A stretch of DNA of 64,000 nt from Actinomyces sp. Marseille-P3109 (GTDB lineage Bacteria; Actinomycetota; Actinomycetes; Actinomycetales; Actinomycetaceae): NCBI RefSeq assembly GCF_900323545.1, contig NZ_OOHN01000008.1, positions 1,727,144 through 1,791,143 of the forward strand. The letters run 5' to 3'. Below the pieces are notes generated by a model. The model saw nothing but the letters and a program-made list of their open reading frames with translations, was not told where the DNA came from and did no database searches. The position numbers were made by a program, and so were the translations under genes. Below, in pieces: positions 32,589 through 40,741 of the stretch (the stretch's first letter is position 1; each line of letters begins with the position of its first letter).

Positions 32589-33329
32589 ATGCACAACCGT
32601 CCGATCCCTTCACTCCCACGTCCCGCCCTGGGCGACTTGTCCGCGCGCGCCAACCTCTCAGCGGCGCGCCGGCGCGTCCTGGAGGTCGTGGAGGCTTCAA
32701 ACGACGCGATGACGGCCGTTCAGGTCGCCAGCGCACTCAACCTGCACCACAACACCGTCCGTGAGCACCTGGACGCCCTGGTCGACGCCGGGTTCGTCAC
32801 GGTGTCCACCAAGCCCACCGGCAAGCGGGGCCGCCCGGCCCTGCGTTACGCCTCGACGGCGCCTGACCCCCAGCAGATGGTCGACGCCTACCTGCTGCTG
32901 CTCGACGCGATCGCCGACACCCTGGGCGAGGGCGAGGAGGCCCGCGCCGCCGCCCTGGAGATCGGTCGCCGCTGGGCCGAGCTGACCCCCGGCACCGCCG
33001 CTGAGCCCGTGGTCGACGGCGAGGAGGTGGACCGGGTCACCGCCCTCATCCCCTACCTGGCGGTCATGGGCTTCGCCCCGGAGGTCTCCGGTGACACCGT
33101 CGTCCTGCGCTCCTGCCCGCTGGTCACACGCAACCACCGGCCGCGCGACCTGGTGTGCACCATGCACGAGGGGTTCCTGCGGGCCGTCGTCGGTCCCGAC
33201 CCGGCGGCCTACGAGCGCATCAAGTTCTTGCCCAACGGGCCCGACGGCTGCCAGATCAGCCCTTCTGAGCCGGCCAAGCCGGCCCAGGAGGAGCGGGAGA
33301 TGAACATCGTCCACGCCGACGTCGCCTGA
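32589..33329 (+). CDS. HTH transcriptional regulator, SufR-like, possible Fe-S sensor
   Basis: A 246-residue DNA-binding protein. The N-terminal winged HTH (about 23-85, AVQVASALNLHHNTVREHLD) is followed by a helical region and a C-terminal cysteine region with CTMHEGF. Cysteines are C176, C190 and C221. The spacing X13 and X30 is close to the three cluster-ligating cysteines of cyanobacterial SufR (X12, X27). A 4Fe-4S or NO-sensitive cluster is therefore plausible, though unproven. No suf genes are adjacent. Instead it faces nirK, so control of the nitrite reductase island is inferred from position. A bidirectional terminator separates it from nirK. Confidence 0.7.
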   Translation: MHNRPIPSLPRPALGDLSARANLSAARRRVLEVVEASNDAMTAVQVASALNLHHNTVREHLDALVDAGFVTVSTKPTGKRGRPALRYASTAPDPQQMVDAYLLLLDAIADTLGEGEEARAAALEIGRRWAELTPGTAAEPVVDGEEVDRVTALIPYLAVMGFAPEVSGDTVVLRSCPLVTRNHRPRDLVCTMHEGFLRAVVGPDPAAYERIKFLPNGPDGCQISPSEPAKPAQEEREMNIVHADVA

Positions 33330-33414
33330 GCCTCGGCACTCCGTCACCCACCACACCATCCGTCCACCTCTGACCACTACCGAGAACCGGCCAGAACCAC
33401 CTGACTCACAGCGT

Positions 33415-33446
33415 TTCGGCCCCGGGCACAGCCGCCCGGGGCCGAA
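33415..33446. terminator. Bidirectional terminator between the HTH gene and nirK
   Basis: TTCGGCCCCGGGC (33415-33427) and its perfect complement (33434-33446) form a 13-base stem with a 6-base loop, between two convergent genes. Confidence 0.8.
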
Positions 33447-33504
33447 GCAGCGCTCAGAGCCGCATCCGGAGATCTCGGGCCGGATCAGCGGGTGTGGCAT
33501 CGGC

Positions 33505-35118
33505 TCAGGCGGTGACCTCCAGGACACCGTGAGAGCCCTTCTCCATGTCGGCAAAGGAGTGGGACACGAACACGTAGTGGCCCGGCTCGGAGGCGACGCA
33601 CTCGACGAAGCCGCCCTGGGCCGGGTGCAGGCCGAGAGCCTGGGACCCGCCGGACCAGGCGGACCCGATCTGGCTCGGACCGCCGAGGGTCCAGGCGCCC
33701 TCGAAGAAGACCTGGTCGAACTGCAGGCCGACGACGTGGAACGACGTCGGTTGGGAGGGCCCCGCGGCCATGACCCAGAAGCGCACGCGCTCACCCACCT
33801 TGGCCTTGAGCGGCTGCTGGTGGTACTGGAAGGCCACCCCGTTGAAGGTCATGAGGTCGGGGGCATTGGCCGCGATCTTGTCCGTGCTGGGCTCACCGCC
33901 CTCGGGACCGAGGTAGACCTCGGAGGCGACGATGACGTACTCGCGGTCCACGGCCGTCAGGCCCGGTGGGTCGATGATGACGGCCCCGTGCATGCCCGCG
34001 GCCAGGTGCAGGCTCATGGGCGAGGTGGAGCAGTGGTAGAGCCAGATCCCCGAGTGCTGGGCGGTGAAGGTGTAGACGAGGGACTCGCCGGGGTTGATCG
34101 AGCGCATCGCCTCGTCGGGCGGGGTGATCCCGGCGTGGAAGTCGATCGAGTGACTTATGGTGCCGTCGTTGACCAGGGTGATCTCGAAGGTGTCCCCCAC
34201 CTTGCCGCGCAGGACGGGGCCGGGGACCTGGCCGTTGAAGGTCATGCGCCGCTGGGTGACGCCGCCGCCGACCGGCATGACCTGCTCCTTGACGGTGAAG
34301 GTGTGCCGGTGGGTCATGGGCCCGCCGTCGGGGCTGCTCGGGGCGGCCGGCAGGGCGGCGTCGAAGGCCTTGAAGTTGGCCGGCAGCTGGGCGGAGTAGT
34401 CGGGAACCGCGTCCTTGCCCGAGCCGGTCCGCCTGCTCTGGCCGCCGCCGTGCTGGTGGGCACCGGCGCCCCCTCCACCTGCGGTGACGTGGAAGACCAT
34501 GCCCTGGGCACGGTGGCCGGCGATGGAGCACCAGCCCTCGACCGGCCCGGTGACGACGCCGGCGTCGAGCGTGCCCTTGGCCCTGGCGGCCACTCGGCCG
34601 GTGGTCTGGCCGGTGGCCAGGACGAGGTCGTGGACCTGGTCGGCGGTGTTGTCCAGGGTGATGACGAGCCGGTCGCCGGGGGTGACGTCGACCGTGTCCG
34701 GCACGAACCGCAGGCCCTCGACGCTGATGGTGGCGTTGACGGTGTTACCGGTGGCCTCGACGTCCTGAGTGGTTCCGCCCTGCCCCCGGTTGCCGATGAC
34801 GCTGCCGACGACGACGGCCGCACCCGCGGTGAGCAGCCCCATGAGGATGCCGCGGCGGTCGGTGGAGTGCAGCAGGCCTCCCGACGGCGTCGACGCAGCG
34901 GGCGCCGTCGAGCCTGCTGACGTCACGGAGGCTCCGGAGGAGCCCGCCTCCTGGGCCTGCTTGCGGCGGCTGCGGTCGATGGCCGGCGCGGTGCCGGCCG
35001 TGACGGCCCGGCGGTGGGCGGCGTCGGCCTTGCCGGGAGCCGGGACGGCGGCCTCGGTGGTCTCGGCGGTCTCCTCCGGGGAGTCCGAGGAGGGGGTGCG
35101 CTCGCTGGGTGTCGTCAT
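33505..35118 (-). CDS. nirK: Copper-containing nitrite reductase with extra N-terminal cupredoxin domain
   Basis: Reduces nitrite to nitric oxide outside the membrane. The ATG at 35118 has GAGGGG upstream and overlaps the preceding stop as ATGA. Length is 537 residues: a disordered Ser/Thr/Ala-rich cytoplasmic leader, a twin-Arg (88-89) and hydrophobic segment (91-109) that may be a Tat signal or anchor, then a cupredoxin domain with copper ligands H163, C197, H202, M207. The two NirK domains follow. H323, C363, H371 and M376 fit the type 1 site. H328 and H362 plus a later SFHVVG His fit the type 2 site, with catalytic D326. The extra cupredoxin suggests a built-in electron donor. It is the last gene of a coupled three-gene operon. 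Confidence 0.9.
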   Translation of the reverse strand: MTTPSERTPSSDSPEETAETTEAAVPAPGKADAAHRRAVTAGTAPAIDRSRRKQAQEAGSSGASVTSAGSTAPAASTPSGGLLHSTDRRGILMGLLTAGAAVVVGSVIGNRGQGGTTQDVEATGNTVNATISVEGLRFVPDTVDVTPGDRLVITLDNTADQVHDLVLATGQTTGRVAARAKGTLDAGVVTGPVEGWCSIAGHRAQGMVFHVTAGGGGAGAHQHGGGQSRRTGSGKDAVPDYSAQLPANFKAFDAALPAAPSSPDGGPMTHRHTFTVKEQVMPVGGGVTQRRMTFNGQVPGPVLRGKVGDTFEITLVNDGTISHSIDFHAGITPPDEAMRSINPGESLVYTFTAQHSGIWLYHCSTSPMSLHLAAGMHGAVIIDPPGLTAVDREYVIVASEVYLGPEGGEPSTDKIAANAPDLMTFNGVAFQYHQQPLKAKVGERVRFWVMAAGPSQPTSFHVVGLQFDQVFFEGAWTLGGPSQIGSAWSGGSQALGLHPAQGGFVECVASEPGHYVFVSHSFADMEKGSHGVLEVTA

Positions 35119-36545
35119 GGGTGTTCCCCTCGGGGCTGGGCGGGCCGGTGGCCCGCAGGGTCTGTCGGGTGAGCCGCGGCGGGAGCATCGGCTGCTCCGC
35201 CTGGGCCGGTTGCGCTGGTTTTCGTGGCTGTGGTGCGCGGCGTTCGCTTGCGCTGGGAGAGCTCGCGTAGGCAGAGAACCATGCCCACCAGCAGGTAGGA
35301 GGTCACCAGCGCGGCCAGGGCCCCGGCGACGACGCGCACCTGCCAGGGCGCGCCCGGGCTGACCGCCAGCAGGAGGCAGGCGTTGGCGGCGGTGACGCGG
35401 TAGGCGGCGCAGCGGTCCATGATCGCGTTGGTGGCCCGGGTGGCCGCGGGGCCGCCACCGAGCATCACCGGGGCCAGGTAGCTCAAAGCCGCCACGAGGA
35501 TCTGGAGGGCGAACCCCGCCGCCAGGGGCAGGCGCAGGGCGTGGATGGCGTCGCGTGCGGAGGCGGCGTCGTCGGCCAGGGCCATGCGGGCCCCCAGGAC
35601 GACGATGCAGCCGACGAACCAGGACACCGAGGCCGTGGCGGAGGCCGTGGCGAAGGAGGTCGGCGGGACCCGGCGGGCCGTCCTGTAGGCGGGCACGAGG
35701 ACTCCGCAGGCACCGCCGAGGTAGACGACGGTGCCCAGGCCGGCCAGGGGCAGCCACAGCCCGGAGGCGGCCACGAGCACTGTGCCGCCCACGAGGTAGG
35801 GCAGACCGCGGGTGGTCCAGCGGGCGGCCTGCGGCTCCATGGGGGTGCGCAGCATCGTGGGCCACAGGACGGTGAGCGTGCCCAGGACCGTGGTGCCCAC
35901 GAAGCCCAGCAGCATGGTGGTGGTGTGGGCCAGGTAGAGGCCGTCAGCCAGGCCGGAGCGCCCGCGGGCGTTGGACCAGGAGATGAGGAAGCCCAGGAGC
36001 GCGCCGGTGGCCAGCAGGACGAGGGCGACGGCGTAGTGGATGGCCAGGGAGGCCAGGCGCGGGGCGATGGCGCGACGGTACTGCACGGTGATGGCCACGA
36101 CGCCGGCGATGGCCTGGGCCATGATGATGCCCGCCCCGATGAGCGCCGGCACCTGGCGGCCCATGGTGATACCGGTGAGCACGATGACCGTGCCGAGGCT
36201 GTGGGCGTAGAGGCGCGCGTCCAGGAGGGCGGCGCCGCCCAGGGCGGGACGGTGCAGGAGGGTGTCGGCGAAGTGGGCGGACCAGATGGTGATGGCGCTG
36301 CCGATCCCGCCCAGGAGCAGGGCGTGCAGGGGCAGCCACGTGCCCCAGGAGACCAGGGGGCCCACGATGGTCAGGCCCGCCAGGACCGCGGCGACCAGAA
36401 GCCAGGTCATGACGACGGCGTTGCGGCGCACCTGCGTGGTGCGCCGGGAGGGCTTCTTGGCGGGACGGCCGCCCGGGCCCTGCGATCGCCCGGGACCGGG
36501 GAGGGAACCGGGCCTGGAGCCGGGGGAGCCGATGGACAGACTCAT
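35115..36545 (-). CDS. Polytopic membrane protein of the nirK operon
   Basis: A 476-residue membrane protein with about twelve hydrophobic segments between an Arg/Pro/Gly-rich N-terminus and a Pro/Ala-rich C-terminus. Conserved-looking His residues lie near membrane segments (HALLLGGIGSAITIWSAHF, YLAHTTTMLLGF), as in heme-copper-type or NnrS-like proteins. I cannot assign a family firmly. The ATG at 36545 overlaps the upstream stop as ATGA, and its own stop overlaps nirK the same way. A role in electron delivery to NirK, copper loading or NO handling is inferred only from this coupling. Confidence 0.7.
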   Translation of the reverse strand: MSLSIGSPGSRPGSLPGPGRSQGPGGRPAKKPSRRTTQVRRNAVVMTWLLVAAVLAGLTIVGPLVSWGTWLPLHALLLGGIGSAITIWSAHFADTLLHRPALGGAALLDARLYAHSLGTVIVLTGITMGRQVPALIGAGIIMAQAIAGVVAITVQYRRAIAPRLASLAIHYAVALVLLATGALLGFLISWSNARGRSGLADGLYLAHTTTMLLGFVGTTVLGTLTVLWPTMLRTPMEPQAARWTTRGLPYLVGGTVLVAASGLWLPLAGLGTVVYLGGACGVLVPAYRTARRVPPTSFATASATASVSWFVGCIVVLGARMALADDAASARDAIHALRLPLAAGFALQILVAALSYLAPVMLGGGPAATRATNAIMDRCAAYRVTAANACLLLAVSPGAPWQVRVVAGALAALVTSYLLVGMVLCLRELSQRKRTPRTTATKTSATGPGGAADAPAAAHPTDPAGHRPAQPRGEHP

Positions 36546-37789
36546 GCGGAGCCCCCGCCTGTCTGCGTCGTCGAGCCGGGCACCGCGGCAGCGACCGGAC
36601 GAGCCGCCGGGGTGGCCGTCGCGGCCTTGCGGATGCTGCCGGAGGTGAGCACGCGTCCCAGGGTGAGGACCATGAAGACGCCGATCGCCGCCACCCCGAT
36701 GGCGCCGCCGACCTGCCAGATACCGGCGGTCCCGGACAGCAGGCCCGCGACGCGCACCGCCATACCGGCGTGCAGCAGGACGTAGGGCAGCCACATGAGC
36801 CGGTGGTAGGGCAGCGCGCGGTGGACGATCGCCGGAATGATGACAGGGGCATGGGCCAGGATCATGGAGAAGGCGAAGCCGACCGTGATGGCGTGGATGA
36901 CGATCTCGTAGGCCGAGCCGCCCAGTCCGTCGAGGCCCCACAGCGACCAGACCGCCCCGGCGAGGGCGAGCCAGACGTAGCCGGCGAGCATGGAGGCCGC
37001 CATGAAGCGGACCCCGCCGCTGGTCCGGACCGTGCGCCGAGCGACGTCGTAGTAGGCCATGATGACGGCCAGCCCCAGCAGGGCTGGGCCGGCCACGAGG
37101 TGGGCGCCCTGGCCGACCAGCAGCAGGCAGGCACCCAGGACCGCGGCGACGGACAGGGCCTCGACGACGGTCTCGACCGTCTCGTCGAGGAAGGCGATGC
37201 GGGCCAATTCCAGGCGCTCACCGACGATGGTGAGCACGGGGAAGAGCAGCCACAGCGGGACGACCTCCTCGATACCGCGACCGCCCAGCCACAGGACGTC
37301 TCCCAGGAGGAGGGCGACGGCGCCCATGGCCTCGACGTCGACGGCGGCGCTGGGGGCGCGCCGGTGAACCCGCAGGTAGACGGCGCACAGGATGCAGGCG
37401 GCGGCGCTCATGAGGCCCCGGCCCACGGCGTCGGGCGCTCCGGCCATGAGGGTCAGGCAGCCCGCGGCGTTGCCCAGCGGGGCGAGGAAGGCCCAGGGGG
37501 CGCGGGCTGCGACAGCCCGCTCCAGGGCGATGACGGTGCCCAGGAAGCCGACGAGCATGAGGGGGCCGTGGAGCGCCGCCAGCCTGGCGCCGCTGACGAG
37601 GGCGGGCAGGTTGAGACGCAGGAGGGCGGCGTTGAGTCCCATGAGGATGCAGGCGGCCCCCAGGGCCAGGGCCACCAGACGCGGCGCCACCCGGGTGGTC
37701 AGCGCCCGGCTGAGGCGGCCGGCCGCGTCGTCGGCGGTGGGCGCCTTGACCTGCGCGTCTGCCGCCACTGCCGGCTTGTCCGTCTCCAC
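36542..37789 (-). CDS. NnrS-like multi-pass membrane protein
   Basis: A 415-residue protein with about twelve hydrophobic segments. LAALHGPLMLVGFLGTVIAL and HAITVGFAFSMILAHAPVII resemble NnrS-type heme-copper membrane proteins, which are linked to nitric oxide resistance in denitrifiers. It starts at GTG 37789 and is the first gene of the coupled operon leading to nirK. The assignment to NnrS is from motif resemblance and context. The neighbouring gene may be a distant paralogue. Confidence 0.65.
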   Translation of the reverse strand: METDKPAVAADAQVKAPTADDAAGRLSRALTTRVAPRLVALALGAACILMGLNAALLRLNLPALVSGARLAALHGPLMLVGFLGTVIALERAVAARAPWAFLAPLGNAAGCLTLMAGAPDAVGRGLMSAAACILCAVYLRVHRRAPSAAVDVEAMGAVALLLGDVLWLGGRGIEEVVPLWLLFPVLTIVGERLELARIAFLDETVETVVEALSVAAVLGACLLLVGQGAHLVAGPALLGLAVIMAYYDVARRTVRTSGGVRFMAASMLAGYVWLALAGAVWSLWGLDGLGGSAYEIVIHAITVGFAFSMILAHAPVIIPAIVHRALPYHRLMWLPYVLLHAGMAVRVAGLLSGTAGIWQVGGAIGVAAIGVFMVLTLGRVLTSGSIRKAATATPAARPVAAAVPGSTTQTGGGSA

Positions 37790-37844
37790 GGCCTAACCGT
37801 ATCCAACAGCGCTGGAAACACCCGCACGCACAACAACAAAAAAT

Positions 37845-37876
37845 TCATAGACGACACGGCTCCGCGTCATCTATGA
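37845..37876. promoter_or_regulatory. Imperfect 32-base palindrome in the nirK-operon/DUF2249 divergent promoter
   Basis: Arms of 14 bases (TCATAGACGACACG and CGCGTCATCTATGA) match at 12 positions around a 4-base centre. It lies 56 bases before the NnrS-like gene and 117 bases before the DUF2249 gene, in the only AT-rich part of the gap 37790-37992. Size and symmetry suit a dimeric regulator, possibly the SufR-like protein or a CRP/FNR protein. Confidence 0.55.
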
Positions 37877-37992
37877 GATTTTGGTTGCTTTTGGTAGGGG
37901 TCATGCCGCTGGGGGCGGACGGTCGTTCCTCCCGGCCCCGCGGTGGTAGTAAGGTCGCGCCCACCAGTACGAACGCACTGAAGGAGACCCCT

Positions 37993-38289
37993 ATGAGTGA
38001 GAGCCCCGAACTGCTGCCCGTCACCGAGAAGAAGTCCAGCTGCGGCTGCCACGAGCACAGCGACGAGCGCCTTACCTTGGACGCGCGCGCCATCCCGCAC
38101 CGTCTGCGCCACGCGGCGGTCATCGGTGCCGCTTCATCCCTCAATCCGGGCGAGGGCTTCGACCTGGTGGCCCCGCACGTCCCCACCCCGCTGCTGGCCC
38201 AGATCGACCAGCTGCCCTTCACCTTCCAGCACACCCTGCTGGAGCAGTCCGAGGGCTTCGCGCGCGTCGAGATCTTGCGCACTGCCTGA
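37993..38289 (+). CDS. DUF2249 domain protein
   Basis: A 98-residue soluble protein with an N-terminal CGCHEH motif, then DARAIPHRLRHAAVIGAA, LNPGEGFDLVAPHVPTPLL and a C-terminal FARVEIL segment, which is the DUF2249 pattern. The ATG at 37993 follows AAGGAG. DUF2249 genes are often found beside denitrification and NO-response genes, which fits its divergent placement from the nirK operon. The CGC/H cluster at the N-terminus could bind metal. The biochemical role is unknown. Confidence 0.82.
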   Translation: MSESPELLPVTEKKSSCGCHEHSDERLTLDARAIPHRLRHAAVIGAASSLNPGEGFDLVAPHVPTPLLAQIDQLPFTFQHTLLEQSEGFARVEILRTA

Positions 38290-38346
38290 TCCTCGGACGC
38301 GGAGTGCGCCTCCCGATCCCGAGCGTCCGGCAGATATGCTCGTTCC

Positions 38347-39582
38347 ATGACGCCAGCACCGCTTGATGCACTCGCTTCCGCGGTCGTCGGCGTGGGCGAG
38401 TCTCGTGCTCGCCTCACGGACCTGCCCATGCCGACGGCCCGGACGGTGCTGCCCGAGTCTCCCGAGGCACTCAGGTCCCCGGCGCCGACGCGCCCGGCGG
38501 AGCCGATTCCGCAGGTGGCGACCCTCGCGCCCGACGGCGTCCCGGAACGTCTCACCGATCGGTACGGGCGCACCGTGCGCGACCTGCGTCTGTCCATCAC
38601 GGACCGCTGCAACCTGCGCTGCACCTACTGCATGCCCGCCCAGGGGCTCGAGTGGCTGCCCACCTCGGACCTGCTGACCACCGCCGAGCTCACCCGGCTG
38701 GGGCGCCTTGCCGTCGAGCGCCTGGGGGTGGAGCGCATCCGCCTCACCGGGGGCGAGCCCCTGCTGCGCCGGGACCTGGAGGAGATCGTCGCGTCCCTGG
38801 CCACCCTGCGCACGGCCGAAGGCGGCAAGCCGGACATCGCCCTGACCACCAATGGTCTGGGACTGGACAGGCGGGCCTCCGGCCTGCGCGAGGCCGGCCT
38901 GGACCGCGTCAACATCTCCATCGACTCCCTGGACCCCCAGGACTACGCCACCATCACCCGACGCGACCGGCTCGGTGATGTCCTGGCCGGGATCGCCGGC
39001 GCCCAGGAGGCGGGTCTGGCCCCCATCAAGGTCAACGCGGTCGCCCTGCCCGGCACCGTGGAGACGCGCGCACCCCAGTTGCTGGCCGAGTGCCTGCGGC
39101 GCGGCTGGCAGCTGCGCTTCATCGAGCACATGCCACTGGGACCACGCGAGTCGTGGCGCAGCCAGGACGTCGTCGGGGCCCGGCAGGTCCTGGCTGCTCT
39201 GAGGAACGCCGGCTTCGCCCTCACCGAGGCGGGCCGCCCCGATCGGCGCCCGGCCGCCCTGTGGGACGTGGCCGCAGGCACGCACGGGGGTCAGACGCAC
39301 CCGGCCGGGAGCGTCGGCATCATCGCCTCGGTCACCGCACCCTTCTGCTCGGATTGCGACCGCACCCGTATCACGGCCGATGGGCGCCTCATGACCTGCC
39401 TGTTCTCAGCAACCGAGACCGACCTGCGCGGTCCCATGCGCGCCGGGGCCGACGACGACGAGCTCATCCGCATCTGGGCGGGGGCCACCTGGCTCAAGCC
39501 CCGCGCGCACGGCTCGGACGCACCGCCTGAGGCCGACGGCTTCACCCGACCGCAACGCACCATGTCGGCCATCGGCGGCTGA
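38347..39582 (+). CDS. moaA: GTP 3',8-cyclase (molybdenum cofactor step 1)
   Basis: Radical SAM enzyme that starts molybdopterin synthesis from GTP. Its 411 residues include a non-conserved leader of about 65 residues. The SAM cluster motif CNLRCTYC has C88, C92 and C95. The C-terminal second cluster is CSDC plus a Cys 13 residues later (RLMTCLF). The chain ends in GG as required for activity. No clear ribosome binding site precedes the ATG at 38347. TATGCT lies 7 bases upstream, so a leaderless transcript or a later start are possible. Confidence 0.94.
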   Translation: MTPAPLDALASAVVGVGESRARLTDLPMPTARTVLPESPEALRSPAPTRPAEPIPQVATLAPDGVPERLTDRYGRTVRDLRLSITDRCNLRCTYCMPAQGLEWLPTSDLLTTAELTRLGRLAVERLGVERIRLTGGEPLLRRDLEEIVASLATLRTAEGGKPDIALTTNGLGLDRRASGLREAGLDRVNISIDSLDPQDYATITRRDRLGDVLAGIAGAQEAGLAPIKVNAVALPGTVETRAPQLLAECLRRGWQLRFIEHMPLGPRESWRSQDVVGARQVLAALRNAGFALTEAGRPDRRPAALWDVAAGTHGGQTHPAGSVGIIASVTAPFCSDCDRTRITADGRLMTCLFSATETDLRGPMRAGADDDELIRIWAGATWLKPRAHGSDAPPEADGFTRPQRTMSAIGG

Positions 39583-39619
39583 CCGCATCCGAGCCGCACC
39601 CGATCAAGGAGTCCCCAAG

Positions 39620-39952
39620 ATGAGCCCCTCCCCCGAGCCCGCGAGCGCGGCACGCGCAGCGACGGACACAATGACAAACACAGCGACGGTGTCTGAGACG
39701 CTGTCGGTGACCCTGCGCTACTTCGCCGCAGCCGCCGAAGCCGCCGGCCGTCCCGAGGAGCGCCTCGACCTGCCGGCTGGCACAACGCTGGCGGGGCTGC
39801 GCGAGCAGCTGGCCGGGCGCGGCCTGGAGATGGCGCGGGTCGTGCCGATCTGCAGCTTCCTCGTCAACTCGGTCTCCACCCCGGCCGACTCCCTCACTCC
39901 CCTGGCCGACGGCGACGCCGTCGACGTGCTTCCGCCCTTCGCCGGCGGGTGA
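39620..39952 (+). CDS. moaD: MoaD/ThiS family sulfur carrier (molybdopterin synthase small subunit)
   Basis: Carries thiocarboxylate sulfur on its C-terminal Gly for molybdopterin synthase. The protein is 110 residues with a ubiquitin-like fold from about residue 28 (SVTLRYFAAAAEAAG) and ends VDVLPPFAGG, the required double glycine. The ATG at 39620 follows AAGGAG. The first ~27 residues are Ala/Thr/Ser-rich. Its partner MoaE is encoded convergently just downstream, and the activating MoeB-like protein is at 56082. Confidence 0.92.
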   Translation: MSPSPEPASAARAATDTMTNTATVSETLSVTLRYFAAAAEAAGRPEERLDLPAGTTLAGLREQLAGRGLEMARVVPICSFLVNSVSTPADSLTPLADGDAVDVLPPFAGG

Positions 39953-39986
39953 GGCTCGCGCTCCCACCCCACTACCCGCATCGAGC

Positions 39987-40043
39987 CGGGCATTCTTCGC
40001 GTAGCCTTACCGTTTTTCCGCCCGGCTACGCGAAGAATGCCCG
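39987..40043. terminator. 20-base perfect hairpin between moaD and moaE
   Basis: Arms 39987-40006 and 40024-40043 are perfectly complementary over 20 bases, with a 17-base loop containing TTTTT. It sits between convergent genes, so a bidirectional terminator is likely. Its length and near-AT-balanced stem are unusual for the other terminators here. Confidence 0.65.
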
Positions 40044-40083
40044 CCTCGGCGACAAGGGGAGGCAGGAAGGAGGGATCGGCCTG

Positions 40084-40533
40084 TCAGGCGAGGTTGCTCC
40101 ACTGGGCCGAGCCGTCGGTGAAGGTCTGGCGCTTCCACACGGGCAGGCGCATCTTGACCTCCTCGACGATCTCGCTGCAGACGGCGAAGGCCTCGGCGCG
40201 GTGGTCGGAGCTGACCGCGACCGCGAGCGCCGCGTCCCCGATCGTCAGGTCTCCGACGCGGTGGACGACGCCCAGGGCCCGCACCCGACCGCGCTCGGCG
40301 ACGTCACGAGCGATCTGCTCGACGATCTGCCCGGCCGTGGGGTGGCAGGAGTAACCGATGCCGGTGACGGCACGGTCGGCGTCGTGATTGCGGACCACGC
40401 CCTCGAAGGTGACGACGGCGCCGGCGGCCGCGTCGTGGACGGCGCCGGCGAGCTCGGTGACGCTGATGAGCGCCTCGGTGACCTCGGCGCGCACCACACG
40501 GGCGCTCCCTGGCTTCTCGGGGCTGGTGGTCAC
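40084..40533 (-). CDS. moaE: Molybdopterin synthase catalytic subunit MoaE
   Basis: Large subunit that inserts two sulfurs into cyclic pyranopterin monophosphate. The GTG at 40533 is chosen for AGGAG 7 bases upstream and gives 149 residues, the normal family length. An ATG at 40569 is an alternative. Motifs are VVTFEGVVRNHDADRAVTGI, RVRALGVVHRVGDLTIGDAA, the HRAEAFAVC segment and the active-site Lys region VKMRLPVWKRQTF. It is transcribed opposite to the other moa genes and convergent with moaD. Confidence 0.93.
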   Translation of the reverse strand: MTTSPEKPGSARVVRAEVTEALISVTELAGAVHDAAAGAVVTFEGVVRNHDADRAVTGIGYSCHPTAGQIVEQIARDVAERGRVRALGVVHRVGDLTIGDAALAVAVSSDHRAEAFAVCSEIVEEVKMRLPVWKRQTFTDGSAQWSNLA

Positions 40534-40741
40534 GAAGATCTCCTCGTCCTGGGGCGTCTTGCTGTGCATCGGTCCGGCGGCCCCGCGGAGGTCGGGGTGT
40601 CGTCGGCCGCGAGCATACCCAGATGGGCGGGGCCCGCCGAACGGGCATGATGGGCACACGACGACGTCGGCCGACCGCCTGAGCGGCGGCCCGGTGGCGG
40701 CTCTGCCGCACCTGAGGACGGCTCGTCGAGAAAGGACCGCT

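Noticed and set aside
35115..36941. A 608-codon version of the nirK-operon membrane protein
   Set aside because: The first ~130 codons are an out-of-frame reading of the upstream NnrS-like gene. The ATG at 36545 overlaps its stop in the usual ATGA manner.
40388..40741. N-terminal extension of MoeA
   Set aside because: The frame runs antisense through moaE and non-conserved sequence. AAAGGA before 40742 supports the shorter start.
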